Assembly (NCBI RefSeq): GCF_900172265.1
Contig: NZ_FWFK01000007.1
Location: 1 to 64,000 of the forward strand
Length of the DNA: 64,000 bases
Source of the DNA: Roseivivax jejudonensis
GTDB lineage: Bacteria; Pseudomonadota; Alphaproteobacteria; Rhodobacterales; Rhodobacteraceae
Direction of reading: 5' to 3'
Shown here: piece by piece, positions 37,042 through 46,611 of the stretch
Position numbering within the stretch: the first letter of the stretch is position 1
Layout of the letters: every line of letters begins with the position of its first letter
Made by a program: the position numbers and the translations under genes
Notes under the pieces: model-generated
Seen by the model: the letters and a program-made list of their open reading frames with translations, nothing else
Told to the model about the DNA's origin: nothing
The model's database searches: none

Positions 37042-37050
37042 GCGCGGGCG

Positions 37051-37836
37051 TCAGGTGGCGGAAACGCCGCGGCGGCGCGCGATGTCGGCCGCCGCCTCGT
37101 GGCTGGCCCCGACAAGCCCGCCAACACGTGCGGTCGGCCCGTTGAACCGCAGCGGCGCGCCGTCCCGGTCGGTCACCGTCGCGCCGGCTTCCTCGATGAT
37201 CAACGTGCCCGCGGCGACGTCCCATTCCCACGCATCGCGGAAGGTGAAGATCGCATCGAAGCTGCCGTCGGCGACGAGGCAGAGCCGGTAGGCCAGCGAT
37301 GGGCGGTGCGCGCGGCGCACGTCTGGCACGCCCTCCGGCCAGTGTGCCGGATCGAGGTTGGGCCGGGTCGCGAGAACGTGCGCACCGTCGATTCCGGGCC
37401 GGCCGGTCGGCGCGATCGGAGCGTCGTTGAGGCGGGCACCGTGGCCGCGGGCGGCGGTGTAGAGCTTGTCCGCCAATGGCAGGTAAACCACCGCTGCGGT
37501 GATCGCGCCGTTCTCGCACACGGCAAGGGAATGGGCCCAGATCTCGCCACCCTCGATGAAATTCCGCGTGCCGTCGATCGGGTCGATGATGAAGGTGGCC
37601 GGCGCAAGGCCGCGGGTGGGATCCTGTGCGCTTTCCTCCGACAGCCAGCCATAGGCCGGACGCGCCGCCTGCAGGATCGACGCCAGCGTTTCGTTGACGG
37701 CGAGATCGGCGGCGGTCACAGGTCCCTGTCCATCGGGCTTGTCGCGCACGTCGAGCGGCGCGCCGATGTGGCGCGTCGCCGTTTCGGCCGCGGCCTGCGC
37801 GGCCTCGACCAGAAGGGACAGGTCAGTCGCCGGCAA
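37051..37836 (-). CDS. Inositol monophosphatase / CysQ-type phosphatase
   Basis: 261 residues. WLSEES, DPIDGTRNF and WEWDVAAGTLIIEEAGA form the metal-binding signature of the lithium-sensitive phosphatase family. The sequence fits 3'(2'),5'-bisphosphate nucleotidase (CysQ) well, which removes PAP from sulfate assimilation, but inositol phosphatase activity cannot be excluded. The start is TTG at 37836, 14 bases inside pmbA, with a GAGGG site; no ATG lies nearby. Coupled to pmbA. Confidence 0.8.
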   Translation of the reverse strand: MPATDLSLLVEAAQAAAETATRHIGAPLDVRDKPDGQGPVTAADLAVNETLASILQAARPAYGWLSEESAQDPTRGLAPATFIIDPIDGTRNFIEGGEIWAHSLAVCENGAITAAVVYLPLADKLYTAARGHGARLNDAPIAPTGRPGIDGAHVLATRPNLDPAHWPEGVPDVRRAHRPSLAYRLCLVADGSFDAIFTFRDAWEWDVAAGTLIIEEAGATVTDRDGAPLRFNGPTARVGGLVGASHEAAADIARRRGVSAT

Positions 37837-39169
37837 GGGTCAGGCCCTCGACCCGGAGCGAGGGGACGACCCGGCTCAGCCAAGGCCGCGCATCGTTCGC
37901 GGGTGTGATCCGGCGCAGCATGTCGGGCAGCGACCCGGCCACGGTAACGCCCGAGACGGGGTAGGCGGGCACGCCGTTCTCGATCCAGATGCCGCTCGCG
38001 CCGCGGGAATAGTCACCGGTGTTCGGGTTGATCGTCGCGCCGATCATGGCGGTGACGAGCAGGCCTGTGCCCATCTCCGCGAGCATCGCGTCGAGATCGA
38101 GATCGCCCTGCGTCAGTTCGAGGTTCCACGCGCTCGGCCCGGGCCCCGAGGAGATGCCGCGCGCCGCGTTCGCGGTTGGTTCGAGGTCGAGCTTGCGGGC
38201 CGAGGCGAGGTCGAGCGTGTAGCTTTTGAGAATGCCCGCTTCGACCACCGCGCGCGCCTGCGTCGGCAGGCCCTCGGCGTCGAACGGCCGCGAGGCCAGC
38301 GCGCGCGGACGGTGCGGATCCTCGATCAGCGACAGGCCATCGGGCAGCACGGGCTCGCCCAGCCGGCCGCGCAGCCACGACGCGCCGCGCGCCACCGCCG
38401 AGCCGCTCGCCGCGGCCATCAGGTGGCCGATCAGCGACGCGGCGATGCGCTCGTGGAACACCACCGGGTAGGCGCCTGTCCTCGGCCGGCGCGGATTCAT
38501 CCGCGCGAGCGTGCGGGCCGCCGCCTCCGCGCCGATCTCCTCGGGGCTGCGCAGGTCGGTGGCATGGGCGCGGCTGTCGGCGTCGTGGTCGCGCTCCATC
38601 CCCGTGCCCTCGCCGGCGATGGCGGTGCAGCCGCGCGACGCGACGGTGCGCGCGTACCCGCCCGAGAAGCCGTTGCTGGCCGCGAGATGCACCTGGCCGG
38701 AGGTCCAGGAGGCGGATGCCGAATCGGTGCGCGAGATGCCGTCGACCGCCAGTGCCGCTGCCTCGGCGCGCCGCGCCGCGTCCTCGAGCTCGGCCGGGTC
38801 CGGTTCGGGCGCGGGATCGACGAGATCGAGCGCGCCGGCGTCCCAGTCCCGCGCGAGCGCGGCGGGATCCGCCAGCCCGGCATGCGGATCCTCGGGCGCG
38901 ACGCGCGCCATCGCCACCGCGCGCTCGGCCATAGCGGTCAGGCTCTCCTCACGCAGGTCGGAGCCCGACACCACCGCGCTTCGCCGTCCGAGGAAGACGC
39001 GCAGCCCTATCTCGGTCGTCTCGGCGCGCTCGGCCTCCTCGAGCGCGCCGGCGCGCACGTCGACGCCGACGGCGCGGCGCGCCGTGCCGATCGCGTCCGC
39101 CGCGTCCGCGCCGGCCCGCCCGGCCGCGTCGAGAAGCGCATGCGTCAGCGCGGAGAGGTCGTGGTCCAT
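37823..39169 (-). CDS. pmbA: TldD/PmbA family protein (TldE)
   Basis: 448 residues. PmbA features include VFLGRRSAVVSGSDL in the N-terminal half, YPVVFHERIAASLIGH in the middle and ATINPNTGDYSRGASGIWIENG near the end. In other bacteria PmbA/TldE pairs with TldD as a heterodimeric protease, where TldD carries the metal site, acting in peptide maturation and antitoxin turnover. No tldD is in the window. Upstream gene of a two-gene unit with the CysQ-like phosphatase. Confidence 0.9.
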   Translation of the reverse strand: MDHDLSALTHALLDAAGRAGADAADAIGTARRAVGVDVRAGALEEAERAETTEIGLRVFLGRRSAVVSGSDLREESLTAMAERAVAMARVAPEDPHAGLADPAALARDWDAGALDLVDPAPEPDPAELEDAARRAEAAALAVDGISRTDSASASWTSGQVHLAASNGFSGGYARTVASRGCTAIAGEGTGMERDHDADSRAHATDLRSPEEIGAEAAARTLARMNPRRPRTGAYPVVFHERIAASLIGHLMAAASGSAVARGASWLRGRLGEPVLPDGLSLIEDPHRPRALASRPFDAEGLPTQARAVVEAGILKSYTLDLASARKLDLEPTANAARGISSGPGPSAWNLELTQGDLDLDAMLAEMGTGLLVTAMIGATINPNTGDYSRGASGIWIENGVPAYPVSGVTVAGSLPDMLRRITPANDARPWLSRVVPSLRVEGLTLAGD

Positions 39170-39290
39170 CGTCTCGCCTCGTCTGTCGGGATGGGCGGAG
39201 ACGTAGAGGCGGGGGGCACCCGGCGCAAGGGCCGCACCCCGCGCGGTGCGCCCCGAACCGAACGGAGCCCGCGCCGGCGGCCGGCGGCGC

Positions 39291-39339
39291 GCGGGGGCTC
39301 TGCCCCCGCACCCCCGGGGTTTTCGGCAAGATGAAGGGG
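39291..39339 (+). repeat. Hairpin-plus-tail intergenic element, copy 3
   Basis: Hairpin GCGGGGGC/GCCCCCGC (39291-39298, 39302-39309) with a TCT loop, followed by ACCCCCGGGGTTTTCGGCAAG and ATGAAGGGG. It matches copy 1 closely in the tail (GGCAAGATGAAGGG). Here it lies between two minus-strand genes, so the element is in the opposite orientation to its neighbours, which argues against a simple terminator role. Confidence 0.6.
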
Positions 39340-39387
39340 CGGGTGGCGCGCGCCGCGCCGGACCGGTGCCGGCGCGCCGGGGCGCGG

Positions 39388-40137
39388 TCAGGGGGCCGGG
39401 GCCGCCACGCCGACGATCGGCCCCATGGCGCGGCCGAAATCCGAGCGGCCGAGCGCGGGCGCGTGCAGTTTCGAGACGTTTCCGTCGAGAAACAGCGCCT
39501 GGTCGAGGTCGAGACCGTCGCGGAAGAGCCGGCCGAACTCGTGGAAGGTGACCGGCCGCTCGGAGATCGCGAAGACCGCTTCGCGTCCGTCGGTGCTGGT
39601 GCCGACGCCGTTCCGCACGTAGCGCGAGGTGCTGTCCTCGAGAAAGCGCGGATGCAGCGCGCCGTCGATCACCAGCATCGGGCCCGACTGGGTGGCGAAG
39701 CGGCAGGCGGGGCTGTCCGCCTGGAAGGCGCGCGTCTCGATCACGTGCGCGCGCCCGTCGCCGAAGCAGAAGACGCCGTTCGGCAGCAAGCCGAAATTGC
39801 CGGGGCCGGGAGTGGCGACGAGGCCGGCGACTTCCTGTCCGTTCTCGACGTAGAGCCCGACCGGGGCGCGGTCTGGGTGGTACATGCCCGCGTTCATCGC
39901 GAAGGCGAGACGCTGTCCGGTGGCCTCGAGCGCGGCGTCGAGGCGGCCGAACTGGCTCCAGGGCTGGCCGTCGGGGGCGTCGAGGAAGAGCCGCAGGTCG
40001 TCCTGCTGCATGTCGACGCGGCAGATCGTGTAGGGCAGTCCGTCGAAGCGGATCTCCTCGCAGCCGAGCGCGGTGGCCGGCGCGGGCCCGAGGACGGCGC
40101 CGAGGGTCAGCGCGGCGAGGGCGGACAGGGCGCGCAT
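39388..40137 (-). CDS. Secreted phosphodiester glycosidase-like (NAGPA domain) protein
   Basis: 249 residues. Signal peptide (about 1-23, ATA-LG). The fold motifs FAMNAGMYHPDRAPVGLYVENGQ, GNFGLLPNGVFCFGDG, ATQSGPMLVIDG and QALFLDGNVSKL are those of the NAGPA/DUF2233 family, whose members cleave phosphodiester-linked sugars. Bacterial substrates are mostly unknown. It starts 8 bases after the rbfA stop on the same strand with only a weak ribosome site, so it is likely coupled to rbfA. Confidence 0.75.
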   Translation of the reverse strand: MRALSALAALTLGAVLGPAPATALGCEEIRFDGLPYTICRVDMQQDDLRLFLDAPDGQPWSQFGRLDAALEATGQRLAFAMNAGMYHPDRAPVGLYVENGQEVAGLVATPGPGNFGLLPNGVFCFGDGRAHVIETRAFQADSPACRFATQSGPMLVIDGALHPRFLEDSTSRYVRNGVGTSTDGREAVFAISERPVTFHEFGRLFRDGLDLDQALFLDGNVSKLHAPALGRSDFGRAMGPIVGVAAPAP

Positions 40138-40145
40138 GGCGGGTC

Positions 40146-40541
40146 TCACTCGTCGAGGTCGCGGCGCACGTCGTCGCGATCGAAAAGCGCGCGGGTCTCG
40201 TCCAGCCGGTCGAAGGTCTCGTCGACGCGGAAGCGCAGGTCGGGCGAGAATTTCAGCGTCAGTTCCCTGGACAGGAGCCGGCGCAGCTCCGCGCGGTTGC
40301 GCGCCAGGATCCGCACGAGGTCTTCCTGCCCGTGGCCGCCGAGCGGCAGCACGTAGGCGGTCGCGACCTTGAGATCGGGGGACACGCGCACCTCGCCCAC
40401 GGTGATCGATCGCCCGGCCAGATCGGGATCGTGCAGGTCGCCGCGCATCAGCACGTCCGACAGCGTCCGCCGGATGAGTTCGCCGACGCGCAGTTGCCGT
40501 TGCGAGGGGCCGTCGCCCGAGGAATGCCGGTTCTTCGCCAT
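40146..40541 (-). CDS. rbfA: Ribosome-binding factor A
   Basis: 131 residues with RbfA's KH-like fold: [46 protein letters not shown] and [17 protein letters not shown]. It assists late 30S maturation and cold adaptation. The ATG at 40541 follows GGTGGAGGAC; an in-frame GTG 9 bases earlier is less likely. It is divergent from dapB with 89 bases between. Confidence 0.93.
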   Translation of the reverse strand: MAKNRHSSGDGPSQRQLRVGELIRRTLSDVLMRGDLHDPDLAGRSITVGEVRVSPDLKVATAYVLPLGGHGQEDLVRILARNRAELRRLLSRELTLKFSPDLRFRVDETFDRLDETRALFDRDDVRRDLDE

Positions 40542-40630
40542 GTCCTCCACCTATGCGAGCCGGGACGCTTTGCCAAGCGACGGCCGCGCCGGTAGAGACG
40601 ATCGCGACGAGGGACGACAGGGAACGCGAG

Positions 40631-41440
40631 ATGGACGGAAAACCGGGCGTGGTGGTGACCGGCGTGTCGGGCCGGATGGGGCAGATGCTGGTGCGCGAGG
40701 TCGCCGGAGATGCGCGGCTGCGTCTTGCCGGGGCGCTGGAGCGGGCGGGGCACGACTGGGTCGGCCGGGACGTGGGCGCGGCGATGGGCGGCGCCGACCT
40801 CGGTGTCGCGGTGCGCGACGACCCGGCGGCGGTCATCGCGGGGGCCGACGCCGTCATCGATTTCACCGCGCCGGACGCGACGCTCGGATTCGCCGCAGAG
40901 GCCGCGCGCGCCGGCGCGGTGCACGTGATCGGCACCACCGGCCTGTCCGAGGCGCAGATCGCCGAACTGGCCGGGGCGGCCGAGACCTGCGTGCAGGTTA
41001 GAGCCGGGAACATGTCGCTCGGGGTCAACCTCCTCGTCGGGCTGACGCGCCGGGTCGCGGCGGCGCTGGGCGAGGGCTGGGACATCGAGATCGTCGAGGC
41101 GCATCACAACCGCAAGGTCGACGCGCCGTCGGGCACCGCGCTGATGCTGGGCGACGCCGCGGCCGCGGGGCGCGGCGTGACGCTGTCCGACGTGGCCGAT
41201 CGCGGCCGCGACGGCATGACCGGCGCACGAGCGCCCGGCGCGATCGGCTTTGCCGCGATCCGCGGGGGCGACATCGTGGGCGAGCATGACGTGATCTTCG
41301 CCGGACCGGGCGAGCGCGTGGTGCTGCGCCACGTCGCAACCGACCGCGCGATCTTTGCCCGCGGCGCGCTCGCGGCCGCGCTTTGGGGTCAGGGGCGGCC
41401 GCCGGGGCAGTACGACATGCACGACGTGCTCGGGCTCTGA
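40631..41440 (+). CDS. dapB: 4-hydroxy-tetrahydrodipicolinate reductase
   Basis: 269 residues. NAD(P)-binding GVSGRMGQM at 10-18 and the catalytic [15 protein letters not shown] (His and Lys pair) are diagnostic. It reduces the product of DapA in the lysine/diaminopimelate pathway and so supplies peptidoglycan. The frame is open upstream of 40631, but this ATG leads directly into the Rossmann strand. It has no partner genes on the same strand nearby. Confidence 0.95.
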   Translation: MDGKPGVVVTGVSGRMGQMLVREVAGDARLRLAGALERAGHDWVGRDVGAAMGGADLGVAVRDDPAAVIAGADAVIDFTAPDATLGFAAEAARAGAVHVIGTTGLSEAQIAELAGAAETCVQVRAGNMSLGVNLLVGLTRRVAAALGEGWDIEIVEAHHNRKVDAPSGTALMLGDAAAAGRGVTLSDVADRGRDGMTGARAPGAIGFAAIRGGDIVGEHDVIFAGPGERVVLRHVATDRAIFARGALAAALWGQGRPPGQYDMHDVLGL

Positions 41441-41537
41441 TCTCCACAGATCACGTCCGCGTGAACTCATGAACGGCCGCGCGTCCGGCGCCGTATCTGG
41501 TGCATCCGATCATCGACACCACACGGGGAGATCGACG

Positions 41538-41918
41538 ATGTTCCGCGACCTGATCCCACCCTTTACCGGCCGCCGGGCCGCCGCCATGGCGCTCGCCGCG
41601 CTGACGGCGACCCCGGCGCTGGCCGACATGTCGCCGGTGACCGACCGGGCGCGCTTTCTGGAACTGGTGCAGGGACGAACCCTGAGCCGACCGCTGGTCA
41701 ACCTGCAGGTCGGGGCCGACGGCACCATCTCCGGCAGCGGTGCGGGCTGGAACGTCAGCGGGTCGTGGTCGTGGCAGGACGGATATTTCTGCCGCGATCT
41801 CAACTGGGGCGGCGACGACCTCGGCTACAATTGCCAGCTGGTGACCGCCGATGGTGACCGCATCCGGTTCACCGAGGACCGGGGGGCGGGACGGACCGCG
41901 GGCTTCACGCTCAACTGA
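41538..41918 (+). CDS. Secreted hypothetical protein
   Basis: 126 residues. A signal peptide (cut near ALA-DM, residue 30) precedes a short beta-rich domain with SGSGAGWNVSGSWSWQDGYFCRDLNWGGDDLGYNCQ, where two cysteines may pair. Similar small secreted proteins occur in Rhodobacteraceae, but no named family can be assigned. The ATG follows an ACGGGGAGA site. Confidence 0.65.
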   Translation: MFRDLIPPFTGRRAAAMALAALTATPALADMSPVTDRARFLELVQGRTLSRPLVNLQVGADGTISGSGAGWNVSGSWSWQDGYFCRDLNWGGDDLGYNCQLVTADGDRIRFTEDRGAGRTAGFTLN

Positions 41919-41935
41919 GGCCGCGGGCCACATCC

Positions 41936-42145
41936 TCAGAAATCGATGGCGAGTCCCTTCTTCTCCCAGTCGCCGTAGCGCACCGGCTCCGGGCCCTTGC
42001 GGCCACCCAGCTCGACCGGGCGCGGTGCGGCAGCCTCGGCCGCCTCCTGCGCGCGGCGGCGTTCATCGGCCTCGGCCAGTGCGCGCTGCGCCGCGGGCGG
42101 CAACTCGCGCGGGGTGTCGGGCGCGTCCTCGTCATGTGTCGTCAT
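41936..42145 (-). CDS. DUF1674 (SDHAF4-like) small protein
   Basis: 69 residues. The charged helical N-terminal part leads to the conserved C-terminal GPEPVRYGDWEKKGLAIDF, the mark of DUF1674. Its mitochondrial relative SDHAF4 helps flavinated Sdh1 join succinate dehydrogenase, so a role in assembling the bacterial enzyme is plausible. GGAGG site before the ATG. It is divergent from rsmB. Confidence 0.8.
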   Translation of the reverse strand: MTTHDEDAPDTPRELPPAAQRALAEADERRRAQEAAEAAAPRPVELGGRKGPEPVRYGDWEKKGLAIDF

Positions 42146-42231
42146 GGCGAAACCTCCGGGATCTCCTGCGCTTTTCGCGCGGGGTTGCCGGTGATATACG
42201 CACGCCTCCGATCCTGACAAGAGAGCGCCAG

Positions 42232-43500
42232 ATGCCCGATACCCTGCCGAGCCCGCGCCGCGCGGCGGCCCATCTCCTCGGACAGGTGCTGGGCGAGGGG
42301 CGGCTTCTGAGCGATGCGCTCGGCGATCGCGACCACGGCCGGATGCCGGCGGAGGCGCGGGCCGAAGCGCAGCGACTGGCGACGGAAACGCTTCGCGCGC
42401 TGCCGCGGCTCGATGCGCTGATCGCCCCGCACCTGCGCAAGGCGCCGCCTCTGCGGGCGCGGAACGTGCTGCGCATCGCAACGTGGGAGCTCGCGCATGG
42501 CGGCGCGGCGCATGGCGTGGTGAACGGCGCGGTCGACACGCTCGCCGCGTCGAAGCGCACCGCGGGATTCAAAGGGCTCGCAAACGCCGTGCTGCGCAAG
42601 ATCGCGGACGACGCGCCCGCGCGATGGGAGACGCTGCCGATCCCGGCGCTGCCGGACTGGCTGCGCGGGCCCCTCGTCGAGGCGTGGGGCGCGGATGCCG
42701 TCGCGGCGATGGAGCGTGCGCATTTCGCCGGCGCGCCGCTGGATCTGACGGCGCGCGACGATCCGGCGGCGCTGGCAGAGGCAACGGGCGGCACCCTCTT
42801 GCCGACGGGGTCGGTGCGGCTGGCACGGCGTGCGCAGGTCTCGGCGCTTCCGGGTTATGACGACGGCCGGTTCTGGGTGCAGGATGCTGCGGCGGCTTTG
42901 CCCGCGCGGCTCCTCGGCGACGTGACGGGACGGCGCGTCCTGGACATGTGCGCGGCGCCGGGCGGCAAGACGCTGCAACTCGCGGCCGCGGGGGCAGAGG
43001 TGACCGCGCTCGACGTGTCGGAGGCCCGGCTCGGGCGGGTGCGGGAAAACCTCGCGCGGACCGGCCTGTCGGCGGCCATCGTGGCGGGCGACGCGCTGGC
43101 GCATGCCGGCGGGCCGTACGACGCCGTGCTTCTCGACGCGCCGTGCTCGGCCACCGGCACGATCCGGCGGCATCCGGACCTGCCGCACGCGCGGGCCGGG
43201 GAGGGAATCGCCGACCTGATCGAGCTGCAGGCGCGGATGCTGGACCGGGCGCTGGATCTCGTCGCGCCCGGCGGGCGCGTCGTCTACTGCACCTGTTCGC
43301 TCCTCCCGGACGAGGGCGAATGCCAGGTCGAGGAGGCGATAGAGCGTCATGACGGGCTGACGGTCCTGCCGGCCGAGGCGCCCGGCCTCGATCCAGATTG
43401 GCGTACCCCCGAGGGCGGTCTGCGCCTTCGGCCCGATGCCTGGGCGGACCGCGGCGGCCTCGACGGGTTCTACATGGCGGTGCTCGCGCGCGCCGGCTGA
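42232..43500 (+). CDS. rsmB: 16S rRNA m5C967 methyltransferase
   Basis: 422 residues. The N-terminal NusB-like domain (about 5-130) is followed by a SAM-dependent methyltransferase with LDMCAAPGGKTLQLA, DAPCSATGTIRRHPD and the catalytic-cysteine motif YCTCSLLPDEGE. This is the RsmB (Sun/Fmu) layout. A weak GAGAG site precedes the ATG. It stands alone. Confidence 0.9.
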   Translation: MPDTLPSPRRAAAHLLGQVLGEGRLLSDALGDRDHGRMPAEARAEAQRLATETLRALPRLDALIAPHLRKAPPLRARNVLRIATWELAHGGAAHGVVNGAVDTLAASKRTAGFKGLANAVLRKIADDAPARWETLPIPALPDWLRGPLVEAWGADAVAAMERAHFAGAPLDLTARDDPAALAEATGGTLLPTGSVRLARRAQVSALPGYDDGRFWVQDAAAALPARLLGDVTGRRVLDMCAAPGGKTLQLAAAGAEVTALDVSEARLGRVRENLARTGLSAAIVAGDALAHAGGPYDAVLLDAPCSATGTIRRHPDLPHARAGEGIADLIELQARMLDRALDLVAPGGRVVYCTCSLLPDEGECQVEEAIERHDGLTVLPAEAPGLDPDWRTPEGGLRLRPDAWADRGGLDGFYMAVLARAG

Positions 43501-43593
43501 GCCGATCCGACACTTCCACCCTTGCCCTGCCGCACGACGTTGCGGCAGAACGGGCGTGAGTGTGAGCCTGTGCACAGCCCCGAGGACGCGAGC

Positions 43594-44475
43594 ATGGACA
43601 ATTGGGATGAGATCCGCACCGCCTTTCAGGTCGCGCGCCGCGGCACGGTGTCGGGCGCGGCGGAGGAACTGGGCGTCCATCACGCCACGGTCATCCGGCA
43701 CATAGACGCGCTCGAGGGTCGGCTCGGCGTGAAGCTGTTCCAGCGCCACGCGCGTGGCTACACGCCGACCGAGGCCGGAGAAGACCTCCTGCGCGTGGCG
43801 CAGACGACCGACGAGCAGTTCCAGCAGCTCGCCGGGCGCATCCGCGGGCGGGGTTCGGACGTGTCGGGTGATCTCATCGTGACGTCGGTCATCACCTTCG
43901 CGACCCTGATGATCCCGGCGCTCGCGGCGTTCCGCGCGCTGCATCCCGAGGTGCGGGTGCGCTACATCACCGATGACCGCGTGTTCCGGCTGGAATACGG
44001 CGAGGCCCATGTCGCCCTGCGCGCCGGAAACGCGCCGCAAGAGCCGGACAACGTGGTCCAGAAGTTCCCGAGCGAGCCGGTCGCGCTCTATGCCTCGCAG
44101 GACTACCTCAAGCGGCGCGGCGTGCCGAAGACCATAGAGGACATGGCCGAGCACGATTTCGTCGGGCCCGAGAACCTCGAGAGCCGCGCGCCATTCTATC
44201 GCTGGTTGCGCGAGCATATTCCCGACGAGCGGCTGGTTCTGCGCTCCACCGACACGCGCGTCAGCGAGCAGGCCATCCTTGCCGGCGCGGGGATCGGGTT
44301 CTTCCTCGTGCGCGAGGCGCGCTATCACAAGTCACTGGTGCAACTGATGCCGCCGCAGGACGAGTGGACGCCGCCGCTGTGGCTCGTGACCCACGTCGAC
44401 CTGCACCGGACGGCGAAGGTGCAGGCGTTCCTGAAGCACCTGAAGGAGTTCGGGCAAGTCGCGGCGGATGTCTGA
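43594..44475 (+). CDS. LysR-type transcriptional regulator
   Basis: 293 residues. The winged helix-turn-helix spans about 1-60 (AAEELGVHHATVIRHIDALEGRLGVKLFQRHARG), followed by the periplasmic-binding-like effector domain. It overlaps the EamA transporter gene by 8 bases on the same strand, so it is probably an operon partner that controls or responds to the transporter's substrate. The ATG at 43594 starts the HTH; longer frames have no merit. Confidence 0.9.
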   Translation: MDNWDEIRTAFQVARRGTVSGAAEELGVHHATVIRHIDALEGRLGVKLFQRHARGYTPTEAGEDLLRVAQTTDEQFQQLAGRIRGRGSDVSGDLIVTSVITFATLMIPALAAFRALHPEVRVRYITDDRVFRLEYGEAHVALRAGNAPQEPDNVVQKFPSEPVALYASQDYLKRRGVPKTIEDMAEHDFVGPENLESRAPFYRWLREHIPDERLVLRSTDTRVSEQAILAGAGIGFFLVREARYHKSLVQLMPPQDEWTPPLWLVTHVDLHRTAKVQAFLKHLKEFGQVAADV

Positions 44476-45385
44476 ACGGCCCGTCAGTTCGGGCGCCGGC
44501 CCCACCGTTGCGGCGCGGCGCGGTCACCTCGCGATGCTCGCCTTCTCGGCGCTGGTGGCAGGCTCGTTCTCGCTGGGGGCGATGGCCGCGCCGCATGTCG
44601 CGCCGGAGGCGTTCACCGCCATGCGGTTCACCATCGCCGCGCTCGGCGTCGCTCTGGTGATGCGGGCGGCCGGGCCGGTGCCGCGCGCGGCGCTGACGGC
44701 GCCGTGGCGCTACATCCTGCTCGCCGGGCTCTTTGCCGGCTATTTCGTGACGATGTTCACCGGGCTGCAGACCGCCCCGGCGGTGTCGATGTCGACGGTA
44801 TTCACGCTGACTCCGGCGATGTCGGCACTCTTCGGCTGGTGGCTGCTGGGTCAACGCACCACGCCGCGGATGGCGCTCGCGCTCTTGATCGGCGGGACGG
44901 GCGCGCTCTGGGTCGTGTTCCGCGGCGATCTGAGCGCGCTTCTCGCGCTCGAGGTGGGGCGCGGGGAGGCGATATTCTTTGTCGGATGCGTCGCGCATGC
45001 GGTCTACACGCCGCTTCTGGCGCGGCTCAATCGCGGTGAGCCGGCTCTCGTGGTCAACACCGCCGTCCTCGGCACGGGCGCGATCCTGCTGTGGATCTGG
45101 GGCTGGCGCGCGATGGTCGGAACCGATTGGGCGGCACTGCCGCAGATCGTGTGGACGACGCTGCTCTACACGGCGATCGCGGCCACGGCGCTGACCTTCG
45201 CGCTCGTGCGGTTCAGCGCGTTGCGCCTGCCGTCCGCCAAGGTCATGGCCTATACCTACCTCGTGCCGAGCTGGGTGCTGGTCTGGGACATGGCGCTGGG
45301 CCGGTCGTTGCCCGAAGCGCGCGTTCTGGCAGGCGGCGCGCTGACGATCGTCGCGCTGGCATTGCTGCTGCGCGACGACGGCTAG
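44468..45385 (+). CDS. EamA/DMT family transporter
   Basis: 305 residues with about ten hydrophobic segments arranged as two EamA repeats; GLQTAPAVSMSTVFTLTPAMSALFGWWLLGQR ends the first. Drug/metabolite transporters export amino acids or other metabolites, or take up some solutes. Substrate unknown. It overlaps the LysR gene and converges on the ArsR gene with 3 bases between. Confidence 0.85.
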   Translation: MSERPVSSGAGPTVAARRGHLAMLAFSALVAGSFSLGAMAAPHVAPEAFTAMRFTIAALGVALVMRAAGPVPRAALTAPWRYILLAGLFAGYFVTMFTGLQTAPAVSMSTVFTLTPAMSALFGWWLLGQRTTPRMALALLIGGTGALWVVFRGDLSALLALEVGRGEAIFFVGCVAHAVYTPLLARLNRGEPALVVNTAVLGTGAILLWIWGWRAMVGTDWAALPQIVWTTLLYTAIAATALTFALVRFSALRLPSAKVMAYTYLVPSWVLVWDMALGRSLPEARVLAGGALTIVALALLLRDDG

Positions 45386-45388
45386 CGC

Positions 45389-45751
45389 CTAGTCCTCGGG
45401 ATCCGTCGGCGGGGCGGGCGGACCGGCGAACTCGCGCTCCAGGAACAGCTCGAACGCCTCGAGATGCACGGGCTCGAACTGGCCGAAGCCCTGCATCCAC
45501 ACGCTCGCGGCGCGCAACGCGTCGGGTTCGAGCTGACACCAACGCAGGCGCCCGCGCCGATCCTGGCTGATGAGGCCGGCCTGCGCGAGGATTCCGAGGT
45601 GCTTCGACACGGCGGCGAGCGAGATGTCGAACGCGGCGGCGACGTCGGTGACTGCCATGTCGTCCTCCAGAAGCATCGACAGGATCCGGCGGCGCGTCGG
45701 ATCGGCCAGCGCGGCGAAGACGAGGTCGAGATCGCCGCCGCGCTCAGCCAC
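45389..45751 (-). CDS. ArsR-family transcriptional regulator
   Basis: 120 residues, winged helix: ALADPTRRRILSMLL, MAVTDVAAAFDISLAAVSKHLGILAQAGLIS, then RRGRLRWCQLEPDALR. No ArsR-type ELCVC metal site, so it is more likely a redox or ligand sensor, or a regulator paired with an SRPBCC protein. GTG start with a GAGG site. Its target is not evident; no divergent partner lies upstream. Confidence 0.85.
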   Translation of the reverse strand: MAERGGDLDLVFAALADPTRRRILSMLLEDDMAVTDVAAAFDISLAAVSKHLGILAQAGLISQDRRGRLRWCQLEPDALRAASVWMQGFGQFEPVHLEAFELFLEREFAGPPAPPTDPED

Positions 45752-45946
45752 GGCTTGCCTCTCGTGCGGGCCAAGTGGCGTCCGACGTTGCGCGGATTGC
45801 CGCCTTGCCCCCAGCTCCAGAAGAATTTCGCATGACTTCCACTCGCCTGACGTGCCTCATGCGGCTACCTGACGCGCGTGCCCGCGTGAAGCCCGCTTCG
45901 TGCGGTGGTGCGACGCTCGGCCGTGCAGGATCAAGGAGGACGACAT

Positions 45947-46486
45947 ATGGGTTCCAGAACCGGAGGTTTCGCTGCAGTCGCTGTCGCAGCGATGCTCGCC
46001 GCGGGCAGCGCTTCGGCGCAGGAGGGCGCCGAGTGCGGCGTCTACGTGTTCTTCAACAGCGGACAGGTCGCGCTGGGCCAGCAGTCCCGCGACGTGCTGC
46101 TCGAATATGCGCGCACCTATCCCGGCGCCGAGCTGGCCGTGACGGGCTATACCGACGCGGCCGGAAGCGCAGCCGCCAACCAGGCGCTGGCGCAGCAGCG
46201 GGCCCGCAACGTTGCGGCGGCGCTGCCGGGCACGTCGATCACCTCGGTGGTGGGCGTCGGCGAGGCTGTGCGCCCCGGAACCTCCGGCGCGACCGACCCG
46301 TTGAACCGCCGTGTCGAGGTGATCCGCGCCGATTGTACCGGTGCGGGGGCCGTGCCGACGCCCCTGACCGCCAATGCCGGACTGGCCGCCGGGGTGGGGG
46401 TCGGCGTCATCGGATTGGGCGCCGCGCTTGCCGGCGACGACGACGATGACGACGGCGATAGCGGCACCGGAACGCCCGGCACTTGA
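45947..46486 (+). CDS. OmpA-like secreted protein with a poly-Asp tail
   Basis: 179 residues. Signal peptide 1-24 (ASA-QE). The central part is a short OmpA-type peptidoglycan-binding domain (VYVFFNSGQVALGQQSRDVL, TGYTDAAGSAAANQALAQQRARNV, DPLNRRVEV). After it comes a Gly/Ala-rich hydrophobic segment (about 143-164), six Asp residues and a GTGT-like end. The tail closely resembles that of the next gene's product. AAGGAGG site before the ATG. It should sit in the outer membrane or periplasm; role unknown. Confidence 0.7.
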   Translation: MGSRTGGFAAVAVAAMLAAGSASAQEGAECGVYVFFNSGQVALGQQSRDVLLEYARTYPGAELAVTGYTDAAGSAAANQALAQQRARNVAAALPGTSITSVVGVGEAVRPGTSGATDPLNRRVEVIRADCTGAGAVPTPLTANAGLAAGVGVGVIGLGAALAGDDDDDDGDSGTGTPGT

Positions 46487-46611
46487 GCCTTGCGCGCAAA
46501 ACCGCCACACAAGCGCAGGTTTTTCGATTTTTTTTGTGGCAACCTCGCCCGTTCTCGGGTTAGTGCTCCACGTAGGCCAGTGCCACTCGAATCTTGAAGA
46601 GAGAGACACCA

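Noticed and set aside
46487..46611. T-rich run (about 46519-46541) as a terminator of the OmpA-like gene
   Set aside because: A GCCACA/TGTGGC pairing exists but spans a loop of about 25 bases, so a stable terminator hairpin is doubtful.
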